NCBI GenBank assembly: GCA_031552995.1
Contig: JAVBMB010000031.1
Coordinates: 1 to 33,931, forward strand
Length of the DNA stretch: 33,931 nt
Source of the DNA: JAVBMB01 sp031552995
GTDB lineage: Bacteria; Bacillota; Clostridia; Oscillospirales; Butyricicoccaceae
Reading direction: 5' to 3'
Position 1 is the stretch's first letter. Every line of letters starts with the position of its first letter. Below the pieces are notes generated by a model. That model was not told the DNA's origin, did not search any database, and saw only the letters and a list, made by a program, of their open reading frames with translations. Below, piece after piece: positions 1 through 8,662 of the stretch. The position numbers and the translations under genes are program-made.

Positions 1-65
1 AACGCCTGTTTTACACCAGCGTCGGATATATGCCGGCGGGTTAGCGCGGGATTTATAAAGCATTA

Positions 66-102
66 ATCAATTTCCCCGGGGTGCGCCCCCGGGGAAATTG
101 AT
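66..102 (-). terminator. Hairpin terminator downstream of pduL
   Basis: A perfect 16-bp inverted repeat (66-81 with 87-102; arm ATCAATTTCCCCGGGG) closes a 5-base loop. It lies 49 bases past the pduL stop in the minus direction and is followed on that strand by a T-rich but interrupted stretch. It is most likely the transcription end of pduL, and its symmetry would also allow it to act on transcripts from the left. Confidence 0.65.
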
Positions 103-150
103 TGCCCTCGCGGCCGGCGGAAGGATGCCGTGTGCCGCGCGCGGCGTATT

Positions 151-720
151 CTATACTATTACTGTTCCCTCGACTTCGCCTGTGATATTGCCGGCGTTAG
201 CTTCGTCAGTATCTATGTGCATCCTTGTGGCGTACTTAGGCGATACCCTTGCGACCACATCGCCAAAGCACAGGCTGCGGCCGTCGGTCTTTATCTCTAC
301 GCTGACCATTTGCTTGTCCGAAATACCCATCTTTTCGGCATCCTCCGGCGTCAGGTGCACATGGCGCATGGCGGCGATGACGCCGTACTCAAGCTCGACA
401 CTGCCGCAGGGGCCGGTCATCTTGCAGCCGGGCGATCCGGCGAGAACGCCGCTTTCGCGAATCGGCAGCTTTATGCCGACGGTGCGCGCCTCTGTCAGCG
501 ACAGCTCAACCTGGGATTCGGGGCGCTCGGGGCCGAGTATACTGCATTTAATCGAGCCCTTCGGGCCTTCGATGGTGACTTTTTCGTCACAGGCAAATTG
601 ACCGGGCTGCGACAGGTCTTTTTTGTTTGTCAGCTTGTAGCCTTCTCCAAAAAGAGCCTCGACATGCTCTCTTGACAGGTGTACATGGCGCGCGGATGTC
701 TCGACGATGATGTTTTTCAT
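151..720 (-). CDS. pduL: PduL-type phosphate acyltransferase
   Basis: This 189-residue protein matches the PduL family of zinc-dependent phosphotransacylases, which interconvert acyl-CoA and acyl-phosphate (acetyl or propionyl). The N-terminus carries the family's HVHL signature (residues about 13-16). A second RHVHL motif sits near 117-121 and a third histidine near 168 (RMHID), the expected metal ligands of the duplicated fold. The length is near that of free PduL proteins, and there is no N-terminal extension that could be a microcompartment targeting peptide, so a cytosolic enzyme in acetate or propionate metabolism is likely. A GGAGGA site lies just upstream of the ATG. No microcompartment shell genes are nearby, and the gene diverges from the histidine kinase. 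The family call is strong; the substrate is not determined. Confidence 0.9.
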   Translation of the reverse strand: MKNIIVETSARHVHLSREHVEALFGEGYKLTNKKDLSQPGQFACDEKVTIEGPKGSIKCSILGPERPESQVELSLTEARTVGIKLPIRESGVLAGSPGCKMTGPCGSVELEYGVIAAMRHVHLTPEDAEKMGISDKQMVSVEIKTDGRSLCFGDVVARVSPKYATRMHIDTDEANAGNITGEVEGTVIV

Positions 721-831
721 ATATATCCTCCAAAATTGATTTGTTGTGCATTTTATGCGTACATAAATAATTTATCACAAACCGGCCGCGCTTTCAATAC
801 CCGCAAAAATACGTTATCTGCGTTATTTGAT

Positions 832-860
832 TTGTCATATTTTGGGTTGTGTTATATAAT
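832..860 (+). promoter_or_regulatory. Sigma-A-type promoter for the hybrid kinase
   Basis: TTGTCA (832-837), a 17-base spacer and a perfect TATAAT (855-860) lie 37 bases before the ATG of the kinase gene. This is one of the best consensus promoters in the window. Confidence 0.75.
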
Positions 861-896
861 GGTCGTATATCGTCGTTTTAGGGGTGTGAACATATC

Positions 897-3011
897 ATGA
901 AACCTGAAATAAAAAAGCTGGCGCAGGCGTATCAACCGGTGATATTCGTCTTTCTCGCTTTCCTCACCATGGTGCTGGTAAGCTATTTTTATGTCAGCGA
1001 CATCGTTCAAAGGCAGATGCAGATGCTTGGCGAGGAGACAATGGACACGATAGAGACCGCCGTGTCGGGCAGTTTGGCGGAGGCTGAACTCATTTTTGCG
1101 AACACAGCGCAAAGCGTTGAGGAGTTGCTCTCCAAAGGCAGAGGAAATGATGATATACTTGAGTATCTCGTCGAATCGAACAAGTATTTTAACATGCAGC
1201 GCTCGCCTCTGCCTGATTTTATGAAGACCTACGCGTACATCCGCGGAGAGTTTTTGGACGGCTCGGGCTGGGTTCCGCCCGAGGGGTATTATCCGCCCTC
1301 CCGCCCGTGGTATATCGGCGCAAGCGGGCTTGGCGGAGAGATATTTTTTTCCGAGCCGTATATCGATGCCGAAACGGGAGGCATGTGCATATCATTTTCC
1401 AAGGAGCTGCGCTCAAACAGCGGAGAATGCTTCGGCATACTGGCCATCGACCTTAAGCTCAACAGAATCACCGATTATATGGCCGTGCAGAATATATCAA
1501 ACAGCGGCTACGGGGTGCTGCTAAGCGACACGATGCATTTCACGGCGCACAGGGACCCCGAGCTTACCGGGATGCTTATGTCCGATGCCGGCAGCGGCTA
1601 CGCCCGCCTTGCGGATATGCTCGGGCAAAACATCCCCTGCTCTGCGGAGAGATTTACAGACCGCGACGGCGTCGACAGCATCGCGTTTTTCCGCAGGATA
1701 TTCGTCGGCTGGCATATCGGCGTGATAATTCCCCGGGCGCAGTACTATGCGCAGGTGTATACTCTGGCGTATGTACTGGGTCTTCTTGGGCTTACGCTGA
1801 TGGTGGCGCTCAGCTATATTCTTGTCAAAACGCGCGTCGCCAAGATGCGCTCGGATGAGGAAAACCTGAGCAAATCAAATTTTCTGGCCAGAATGAGCCA
1901 TGAAATGCGCACGCCGATGAACGCGATAATAGGCATGACGCGCATAGCGCGCATGTCGGGCGACCCCAAAAAGGTGCAGGACAGCCTGATTAAAATCGAC
2001 AGCGCGGCGGCGCACCTGCTGGGCGTAATAAACGACGTGCTCGATATGTCGAAGATTGAGGCCGGCAAGCTTGACATTTCACTCAGCGATTTTTCGTTTA
2101 AGCGGATGATAGATCAGGTGACGGTCGTCTCGGGCATCAAAATGGAGGAAAAGGGCCAGAACTTCACGATTGCGATAGATGACGATGTGCCGCCCTGCAT
2201 AATATCAGACCGGCAGCGTCTGGCGCAGGTAGTGACAAATCTGCTTAGCAACGCGACAAAGTTTACGCCGCAGGGTGGTGATATCGGCCTGTCTGTGCAG
2301 CTGATTGGGCGCGACCGGGACATGTGCCATCTGCGGTTCACAGTCAGCGACACCGGTATCGGCATATCGAAAGAGCAGCAGGACAGGCTGTTCAGCTCGT
2401 TCGAGCAAGCCGACGGCAGTATTTCGCGCAAGTTTGGAGGCACGGGGCTGGGGTTGGCGATTTCAAAGCGCATTATCGAGATGATGGCGGGCACTGTGTG
2501 GATTGAGTCGGAACTCGGGCAGGGCGCGCGGTTTATATTCACCATCAGAGCGGCCGTCGGCACGGGTGCGGACGATATCGACGGCTTCGAGACCGAGAGC
2601 ACCATAGTCACAGACGGGCTGTTCGGCGGCAAGCGCATACTGCTGGCCGAGGATGTGGAAATAAACCGCGAGGTGCTGCTGTCGATGTTCGAAGGCACCG
2701 GAGCAGAGTTTGTCTGTGCCGGGGACGGCGGGCAGGCCGTGCGGCTGTTCTGCGAGGCCCCCGAACGGTTCGACCTGATATTTATGGACATACATATGCC
2801 GGAGGTTGACGGGTATGAGGCGGCGCGGAGCATCCGCGCGCTGAATATACCGGCGGCAAAAAGTGTGCCGATTATCGCGATGACGGCGAATGTATTCCGG
2901 GAGGATATAGAAAAATGCCTGGCCGCCGGCATGAACGGCCATATAGGCAAACCGATTGAAATCGACGAACTTATGGAAACGACGAAAAGATACCTGCTGC
3001 GCGTTTTGTAG
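897..3011 (+). CDS. Membrane hybrid sensor histidine kinase with receiver domain
   Basis: This 704-residue sensor kinase has a transmembrane helix at about 14-34, an extracytoplasmic sensing region at about 40-280 that resembles a Cache domain, and a second membrane helix at about 285-306. The cytoplasmic part has a HisKA phosphoacceptor region with SHEMRTP (His about 335). The ATPase domain follows, with an N box (NLLSNATKF, about 450), G1 (DTGIGI, about 485) and G2 (GTGLGLAI, about 515). A C-terminal receiver carries DIHMP (Asp about 631) and a late conserved Lys (GKPIE). No HPt domain or partner regulator lies next to it, so the output is unknown. Cache domains of this type often bind small carboxylates or amino acids, but nothing here fixes the ligand. 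It has its own promoter and diverges from pduL. Confidence 0.92.
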   Translation: MKPEIKKLAQAYQPVIFVFLAFLTMVLVSYFYVSDIVQRQMQMLGEETMDTIETAVSGSLAEAELIFANTAQSVEELLSKGRGNDDILEYLVESNKYFNMQRSPLPDFMKTYAYIRGEFLDGSGWVPPEGYYPPSRPWYIGASGLGGEIFFSEPYIDAETGGMCISFSKELRSNSGECFGILAIDLKLNRITDYMAVQNISNSGYGVLLSDTMHFTAHRDPELTGMLMSDAGSGYARLADMLGQNIPCSAERFTDRDGVDSIAFFRRIFVGWHIGVIIPRAQYYAQVYTLAYVLGLLGLTLMVALSYILVKTRVAKMRSDEENLSKSNFLARMSHEMRTPMNAIIGMTRIARMSGDPKKVQDSLIKIDSAAAHLLGVINDVLDMSKIEAGKLDISLSDFSFKRMIDQVTVVSGIKMEEKGQNFTIAIDDDVPPCIISDRQRLAQVVTNLLSNATKFTPQGGDIGLSVQLIGRDRDMCHLRFTVSDTGIGISKEQQDRLFSSFEQADGSISRKFGGTGLGLAISKRIIEMMAGTVWIESELGQGARFIFTIRAAVGTGADDIDGFETESTIVTDGLFGGKRILLAEDVEINREVLLSMFEGTGAEFVCAGDGGQAVRLFCEAPERFDLIFMDIHMPEVDGYEAARSIRALNIPAAKSVPIIAMTANVFREDIEKCLAAGMNGHIGKPIEIDELMETTKRYLLRVL

Positions 3012-3078
3012 CATATGTGGGAAACACATTTTACCCGCCGTATTGGCGGCAAGCTAACAATAATAAAAGGAGAATGCA

Positions 3079-3599
3079 ACGACGAAAAAGAAAGGTATAA
3101 CAATTATACTTATCTTAGCATTGTCGCTCGCTATTGCAGGCTGTGCTGTAAGCGACAGCAAGGAATCCGACAACAGGACATTCGCCCCCGAAACAACGAG
3201 CGCAACAGCAGATACTTCTGATATTGGAAGCACCGCTAAATCCGAGCACGAACTGGTTGGAAGTCAGCAAACAACTATTGATAAAGATATGTTCTTTAAG
3301 ATCTATTCGGAAATTAAAGGGACATTGGAGCCGCATATCCAGTTTTAGAATCTAAACTTGACGGAACAGGTGCTTTGCAACTATCCGATCACATATTAGA
3401 AACACTTGAATGGCGATACTGTGTGTGGACAAATGGAAATCATCAATTTATTGCGGTATGCTTTAATAAAGATAATTTAGTATTACAGATAGGCTTTATT
3501 TCACCAAATTATGATTTAACAGAAGATGAAAACTTTTATCAAATAACATATCTGTCGCCAAAACTCACTCCGGTGCTTTCAGCGAATCGGCCATGCTGA
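3079..3599 (+). pseudogene. Decayed small lipoprotein gene
   Basis: An AAAAGGAG ribosome site is followed at normal spacing by ACG, where an ATG is expected. From there the frame reads TKKKGITII, a hydrophobic stretch and LAIAGC (Cys at about 3139), a textbook lipoprotein signal peptide with lipobox, then a Ser/Thr-rich linker. This frame stops at 3346-3348. The continuation lies in a different frame from about 3330: it reads through AYPVLESKLDGTGALQLSDH to a stop at 3597-3599, so a single-base indel is likely near 3330. The end overlaps the convergent permease gene and may be truncated. The stretch is clearly AT-richer than its neighbours. A TTG at 3121 could start a shorter product, but it would lack the signal peptide's charged end. 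No family was recognised. Confidence 0.6.
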
Positions 3600-6500
3600 T
3601 TTTTTTAAGCTTGCCGCTCATAATCAGGTTTACAATCAGCGAGAACATCATAGTCAGCATAAGAGACATCACGAAGCTGACCGGGCTGATAACCCTGCCG
3701 AACATCATGTTGTCGACCTCGGCCGTCTGTATAACAAACTGGTGCAGGAACACGCCGCCCACAAGCCCCACGGCGGCGCCCACAAGGCTCAGTATCATCG
3801 TCTCGCGGAAGATATACATCGCGACCTCCATCGGATAAAAGCCCAGCACCTTGATTGTCGCAAGCTCCTTTTGCCGCTCGGTTATGTTGATATTTGTCAG
3901 GTTGTACATAACGATAAATGCCAGCAGCCCCGCCGAGATAATCAGCACAACAACAATATAGTCAATCGTCTCCAACATCTCGTCAAATGTCTCGCTTATC
4001 GCCGCTGTAAACGAAACAGAGGTTACGTTCGGCGAACGCAGCAAATCCTCGGCCGCTTTGTCGCGGATTTCCTCGCTCGCGTCATCGGCGCGCGCCAGAA
4101 GCACCGTCATGGAGCATTCGCTGTCAAACGCCTGAGTATACAGCTTCTGCGGGATATAGATATACCCCTGCACATAATTTTCAACTATGCCTGTCAGCGT
4201 AAAGTCGGCAATTTCGCCGTCCTGATTTTCCACCGAAACGGTATCCCCGGCCTTGACGCCAAGCATTTTCGCAGCCTTTTCGCTAAGCAGAACCGAATCG
4301 TCGTCAAACGCGATATCGTCACCGCTCACCCTGTCGCGCAGCTTTATATAGCCCGTCAGGTCGCCTGCCGAGGCCGGAGATGTGATTGTCAGCGTGCACG
4401 AGTTCTTACCGGCCGTCAGGGTCGCGTTTTCCTGATGCACGGCGATATACCGCTCAACGCGCCCGGTGTTTGCCATCACCCGGCTGATGCGGCTGTCCTT
4501 CGTGTCGTCACCTGTGTGTTTTATCGCCACCGACAGGTTATATTCAAACAGAGAGCCAAACTGCAGCGCGACGATATCGCTTATGGAATCCCGCAGCCCA
4601 AACCCGCACAGCAGCAGCGCCGTGCAGCCGAATATGCCGACAACTGTCATAAAGAACCGCTTTTTATACCTTATCAGGTTGCGTGCCGTCACCTTGCTTG
4701 TAAACTTCAGCCTCTTCCACAGCGGCGTAATGCGCTCAAGGAAAATCCGCTTGCCCTCTTTCGGGGCTTTCGGCCGCATCAGGGACGCGGCATTTTCACC
4801 GAGTGACGAGCGCAGCGCGCCAAGCGTCGCAAACATGATGCCGATGAATATTGCCGCCGTCGACAGGGTGCCGTAAATCAGGTGGCCGCTCGCGTTCATT
4901 GGCGGCAGATTGTACATCATACCGTAAGCGCCGTATATTATGCCGGGGAACAGCTTAAGCCCGACGGCGAGGCCGGCGGCGCTGCCCATTATTGCGGCGA
5001 CGCCAGCGTAAAACGTAAACTTCGCCGCAATCGCCCCGTTGCCGTACCCCAGCGCCTTCATCGTGCCGATGTTTGTCCTCTCCTCCTCAACCATGCGCGT
5101 CATGGTTGTCGAAGCGACAAGCGTCGCCACAAGGAAGAAAAATATCGGAAACACCCGCGCTATGGATTCAATCTTGTCCGAGTCGCCCGAGTACGTCACA
5201 TATCCGGCGTTCGCCTCGCGCGTAAGCACATACCACTTCGGCGCCTCCATGTCTCTCAGCTTGTCTTCGGCGGCGGTTATCTCGTCCCAGGCCTCCTGAA
5301 GCTTCTCGTCTGCCTCGATGACGCCTTTCTCGTACTCTTTTTTCCCGTCCTCAAGCTCTTTCTTCCCGTCGGCGTATTTCATCCAGCCGTCGTCCAGCTC
5401 AATGCGTCCGTCGGCCAGTGTGACCTCGGCGTCATGGAACTCCCGCTCGGCCGTCACCTTGCCGTCGGCAAGCTGGCGAACGGCGTCGTCTATATCGATA
5501 AGCCCCTGCTCATACTCTTTTTGTCCGTCCTCCAGCTTCAGGCGGTTCTCCTGAACCTCCCTTACGCCGTCAAGGTACTTGTTCAGCCCGTCCTGATAAT
5601 CAAGGCGCGCCTGCTCAAGCTCCGGCAGCGCATCCTCAAGCTCTTTCCGGCCCTCGTCAAGTTTTTTCTGTCCGTCCTTCAGTTGCTGCTCGGCGTCCAA
5701 AAGCTCATTTTCGCCCTCGCGAAGCATTACCCAGCCGTTTGTTATGACCTTCTGGCTCGCCTCTGCCTCGGCTCGTCCGTCGGCCAGCTTTTTGCGGTTT
5801 GCTTCCAGCTCGGCGCGCCCGTCGGCCAGCTGTCTTTCGCCGTCGGCAATTGTTGTCTCAAGCGCGGATATCTGCACCTCCAGCTCGGTAATAAGCTCCT
5901 CGGCGTCGGAATACTGATTCATCAAATCCTGCCACTGGCGGCGCTGTTCCTCAGTCGTGTTTGCCAGCAGCTGATCATAGGCCGAGAGGAAAGCGATTTC
6001 GCCCTGCGTCCGCTCGGCTTCGGGCTTCGCACTGATGCGCGCGGCCTCGGCCTCCATTGCGGCCAGAGAGTCATCGACGGACGGCATATTGTCAAGCAAT
6101 GTCTGCACATATTCCCTGTTGTCCTTTGCCTGTTCAAGAGCCTGTTTCAGCGCCGGCAGCGCGGCTTTGGCAATTTCAAGCTGCCGCGCGCTGTCGTTAA
6201 GCAGCGCTTCGCCCTCGGCAAGCTGCCTTTCGCCGTCGGCGATTTGAGCCATCGCGGCGTCAAGCTGCTTCTGCCCGTCACGCAGCTTCTGCTCATTTTC
6301 CGCAATCTGACGCTTGCCGGCGCGTATCTGCGCCATGCCATCGTTTATGGTATTCTGGTTTTCCTCTATCTCAGCCAGTCCGTCGGCGTATTTTTGCTCG
6401 CCCTCGTCAAGCTGCCGCTTGCCGTCTTCCAGCTCGGCGCGCGCGTCCTCAAGCTTTTTTTCGCCGTCGAGAAGTTGTGCCCACCCGTCCTCAAGCTCAA

Positions 6501-7569
6501 CCCGGGCATCATCCAGTTCTATCCGCCCCTCGTCGATTTCACGCTGCGCGTCCGCGGTTTTCTGTGCGAACTCGGCACGCCCGTCGGCCAGCTTTTTTAC
6601 ACCGTCCCGATATTCCTGCTCGCCTTTTTCAAGCTCGCGCAGCGCGTCGTTCAGCTCCTTTTCGCCGTCATCTATTTCCTTGCGCACTTCCAGCAGCTTT
6701 TCGTCGGCCTCAAGCGTCTTTTCTTCAAGCGTCTGCTTCGCGTCCTCAAGCTCACGGGTTGCATCGTCGCGTATCGAATCGCGCCGCACATATTTTTGTG
6801 TCTCCCCAAGCGCCTCAATGTCGGCGGCCGCTTTATCCGCCATGTCAAGGTATTGCTGTGTAAACGCGCCGTACGCGGCGCTGTCGCTTAGCGAAACATA
6901 TAAATCCGTGTAATAGTCGGTGGCAAAGCAATCGGGCGCCACATAGAGTATCGCCGAAAGCTGCCCCGTGCCAAGCGTCGTATAGCCTCTTTGGCTCAGG
7001 TTCAAATACGCGCTTGACGATACGATTCCGGTAATCACATATTCCGTCGTGTTCAGCTGGTCGTCAAGGTCTTTATTGGCGTCTGTCATCGTAATGGTGC
7101 CGCCGACGGGGAAGTGCCCCGAAAACGCGCTTTGCTTTTCCATCACACACTCATTTTTTGCGCTCGGCCATCGTCCCTCTTCAAGAACAAGCCGGTTGAC
7201 CACATTCGGGTCATTGCCGTCCGGGTCGTCAAAGCGCATACTCTGCACGCGCGCCACAACTTCCTCGCCGCCCGCGCCCGAGACAAAAAAATCAAGGCTC
7301 ATCGCCGGCATCACGCCGGCTACTCCGGGAAGCGCCGCAATCGCGTCGGCGTCCTCTATACACATGCCAAGGTTTCCGGCGACGCGGATATCCATAAACC
7401 TCGTCTGCTTATAATAGGTATCGACAGAGTTTCGCATATCGGGGGTAGCCGAAAGCAGGCCGGCCAAAAAGCCGACCCCCAGCGCCACAATCATAAAGAT
7501 AGCAAAAAAACGGCTAAGCGAGCTTTTGACCGAGCGCACGACAGATTTTATATAACTGCGCGCTACCAT
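3565..7569 (-). CDS. FtsX/MacB-type ABC permease with giant heptad-repeat coiled coil
   Basis: This 1334-residue protein is an FtsX-like ABC transporter permease. It has one N-terminal membrane helix (about 20-40), an extracytoplasmic domain, then a helical stretch at about 266-773. FtsX membrane segments follow from about 806 (containing MVEEERTNIGTMKALGYG), a second permease half starts near 970, and final membrane segments lie at about 1200-1320. The helical stretch is a nearly continuous seven-residue repeat of the form (D/E)Gxx(Q/E)Lx, interrupted by a short linker near 500-540. Such repeats occur in YhgE/Pip-like and some Firmicute FtsX-family proteins. The start overlaps the ATPase stop by 7 bases, so the two are translationally coupled. 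It probably moves or senses a cell-surface substrate, or works as a mechanotransmission complex; the substrate is unknown. Confidence 0.9.
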   Translation of the reverse strand: MVARSYIKSVVRSVKSSLSRFFAIFMIVALGVGFLAGLLSATPDMRNSVDTYYKQTRFMDIRVAGNLGMCIEDADAIAALPGVAGVMPAMSLDFFVSGAGGEEVVARVQSMRFDDPDGNDPNVVNRLVLEEGRWPSAKNECVMEKQSAFSGHFPVGGTITMTDANKDLDDQLNTTEYVITGIVSSSAYLNLSQRGYTTLGTGQLSAILYVAPDCFATDYYTDLYVSLSDSAAYGAFTQQYLDMADKAAADIEALGETQKYVRRDSIRDDATRELEDAKQTLEEKTLEADEKLLEVRKEIDDGEKELNDALRELEKGEQEYRDGVKKLADGRAEFAQKTADAQREIDEGRIELDDARVELEDGWAQLLDGEKKLEDARAELEDGKRQLDEGEQKYADGLAEIEENQNTINDGMAQIRAGKRQIAENEQKLRDGQKQLDAAMAQIADGERQLAEGEALLNDSARQLEIAKAALPALKQALEQAKDNREYVQTLLDNMPSVDDSLAAMEAEAARISAKPEAERTQGEIAFLSAYDQLLANTTEEQRRQWQDLMNQYSDAEELITELEVQISALETTIADGERQLADGRAELEANRKKLADGRAEAEASQKVITNGWVMLREGENELLDAEQQLKDGQKKLDEGRKELEDALPELEQARLDYQDGLNKYLDGVREVQENRLKLEDGQKEYEQGLIDIDDAVRQLADGKVTAEREFHDAEVTLADGRIELDDGWMKYADGKKELEDGKKEYEKGVIEADEKLQEAWDEITAAEDKLRDMEAPKWYVLTREANAGYVTYSGDSDKIESIARVFPIFFFLVATLVASTTMTRMVEEERTNIGTMKALGYGNGAIAAKFTFYAGVAAIMGSAAGLAVGLKLFPGIIYGAYGMMYNLPPMNASGHLIYGTLSTAAIFIGIMFATLGALRSSLGENAASLMRPKAPKEGKRIFLERITPLWKRLKFTSKVTARNLIRYKKRFFMTVVGIFGCTALLLCGFGLRDSISDIVALQFGSLFEYNLSVAIKHTGDDTKDSRISRVMANTGRVERYIAVHQENATLTAGKNSCTLTITSPASAGDLTGYIKLRDRVSGDDIAFDDDSVLLSEKAAKMLGVKAGDTVSVENQDGEIADFTLTGIVENYVQGYIYIPQKLYTQAFDSECSMTVLLARADDASEEIRDKAAEDLLRSPNVTSVSFTAAISETFDEMLETIDYIVVVLIISAGLLAFIVMYNLTNINITERQKELATIKVLGFYPMEVAMYIFRETMILSLVGAAVGLVGGVFLHQFVIQTAEVDNMMFGRVISPVSFVMSLMLTMMFSLIVNLIMSGKLKKISMADSLKAPE

Positions 7570-8264
7570 TCAATCTCCTCCACGGGGATAGGATTCGCGT
7601 TTATCTCGTTGGCGACTATTTTACCGCTCTTCACCTTGATGACCCTGTCGGCCATCGCGGTGAGTGCGCCGTTATGTGTGATGACTATGACCGTCTTGTT
7701 TGTCTTTTCGCATGTGTCGCGCAGCAGGCGAAGAATCGTCTTGCCGGTGTTGTAGTCCAGCGCGCCGGTCGGCTCGTCGCACAGCAGAAGCTTGGGGTTT
7801 TTCGCCAGCGCCCTCGCAATCGACACCCTCTGCTGCTCGCCGCCCGAGAGCTGCGCCGGGAAATTGTGCAGCCGGCTCTCAAGCCCGACGAGGTTCAGCG
7901 TCTCCACAGGGTCAAGAGGGTCGCGGCATATCTCCGATGCAAGTTCGACATTTTCAAGCGCCGTCAGGTTCTGGACAAGGTTATAAAACTGAAACACAAA
8001 TCCCACATCGAACCTGCGGTACTGCGCAAGCTGGCGCGGGCTCATGCCCGAAACCTTCTGGTCATCGAGGTAAATCTCCCCCTCGGTGCAGACATCAATG
8101 CCGCCCAGCATATTAAGTATCGTCGTCTTTCCGGCGCCGGACGAGCCGACTATTACACAGAACTCGCCCCTTGCAATTTCAAACGAGACGCCGTTGACGG
8201 CAAGAATCTCCTGCTCGCCCACCTGATACCGCTTTTTAACATCCTTAAATGTGATAAACTCCAT
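7563..8264 (-). CDS. ABC transporter ATPase (MacB/LolD-type)
   Basis: This is the ATP-hydrolysing subunit for the adjoining permease. It has Walker A (GSSGAGKTT), a Q-loop region (FVFQFYNL), the ABC signature (LSGGEQQRVSIARAL), Walker B (LLLCDEPTGALD) and the H-loop (VITHN). The start was set at the ATG encoding MEFITFKDVKKRY (8264), because a GGGAG ribosome site precedes it and ABC domains of this family begin there; a frame-open extension to 8306 is unlikely to be translated. At 233 residues it has the normal length for LolD/MacB-type ATPases. It is the first gene of a two-gene operon with its own promoter. Confidence 0.95.
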   Translation of the reverse strand: MEFITFKDVKKRYQVGEQEILAVNGVSFEIARGEFCVIVGSSGAGKTTILNMLGGIDVCTEGEIYLDDQKVSGMSPRQLAQYRRFDVGFVFQFYNLVQNLTALENVELASEICRDPLDPVETLNLVGLESRLHNFPAQLSGGEQQRVSIARALAKNPKLLLCDEPTGALDYNTGKTILRLLRDTCEKTNKTVIVITHNGALTAMADRVIKVKSGKIVANEINANPIPVEEIEW

Positions 8265-8323
8265 ATATTGCGCTCCCAAGGCCCAACACACCGGTATATC
8301 GGCCAATTCATAATTATTTAATG

Positions 8324-8352
8324 ATTATATACCATTGCCGGCAGTATATCAA
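8324..8352 (-). promoter_or_regulatory. Promoter for the ABC transporter operon
   Basis: On the minus strand TTGATA (8352-8347), a 17-base spacer and a perfect TATAAT (8329-8324) precede the ATPase start by about 60 bases. It diverges from the buk promoter 140 bases away. Confidence 0.72.
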
Positions 8353-8490
8353 CGTCCGGGCAAAGACAAAAAGAAAACAATCGGTTAACTTTTTTGCCTA
8401 GCCTGCGCCGGTGCACAAAGTTTAGGGATATGCGGAAAATCGCATGAATAACTTCGCCGAAACGGCCGGAAGACAAAACGGCGATAACTA

Positions 8491-8519
8491 TTGACAATTG
8501 CATATAAAGCGGTTATTCT
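8491..8519 (+). promoter_or_regulatory. Promoter for the buk-ptb-iorAB operon
   Basis: A perfect TTGACA (8491-8496), a 17-base spacer and TATTCT (8514-8519) face the buk gene. The predicted transcript has an untranslated leader of about 135 bases. Confidence 0.72.
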
Positions 8520-8550
8520 CTATATGTAATTATTTTTTATTTGAAAAATA

Positions 8551-8564
8551 GAACACAGTTCTGT
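8551..8564. promoter_or_regulatory. Possible operator in the buk leader
   Basis: GAACACAGTTC (8551-8561) is an inverted repeat of GAAC around ACA and overlaps ACAGTTCTGT (8555-8564), also symmetric around TT. It lies about 25 bases downstream of the predicted transcription start, where a repressor could block the operon. The regulator is unknown, and short palindromes occur by chance. Confidence 0.25.
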
Positions 8565-8627
8565 CAAACGGAACAAAAAATCGTGCCTGATTTACGCATT
8601 ACCGGCCGGTCGCCGGCAAAATATTCT

Positions 8628-8642
8628 CGGGGGCTGCCCCCG
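8628..8642 (+). other. GC hairpin just before the buk start
   Basis: CGGGGG (8628-8633) and CCCCCG (8637-8642) can pair around a 3-base loop, 20 bases before the buk ATG. The gene has only a weak purine-rich ribosome site (GGGAAACGGATGG), so this stem could affect initiation. Confidence 0.35.
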
Positions 8643-8662
8643 TGGGAAACGGATGGTACACC

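Noticed and set aside
4882..6891. A 669-codon open frame on the plus strand inside the ABC permease gene
   Set aside because: It is antisense to the heptad-repeat region. The repetitive, GC-biased codons of the coiled coil keep the opposite frame open; there is no ribosome site and the translation has no sensible domain.
8375..8395. Canonical Rex site near GGTTAAC in the ABC-buk gap
   Set aside because: Only one half resembles TTAAC and there is no matching inverted half at the right spacing.
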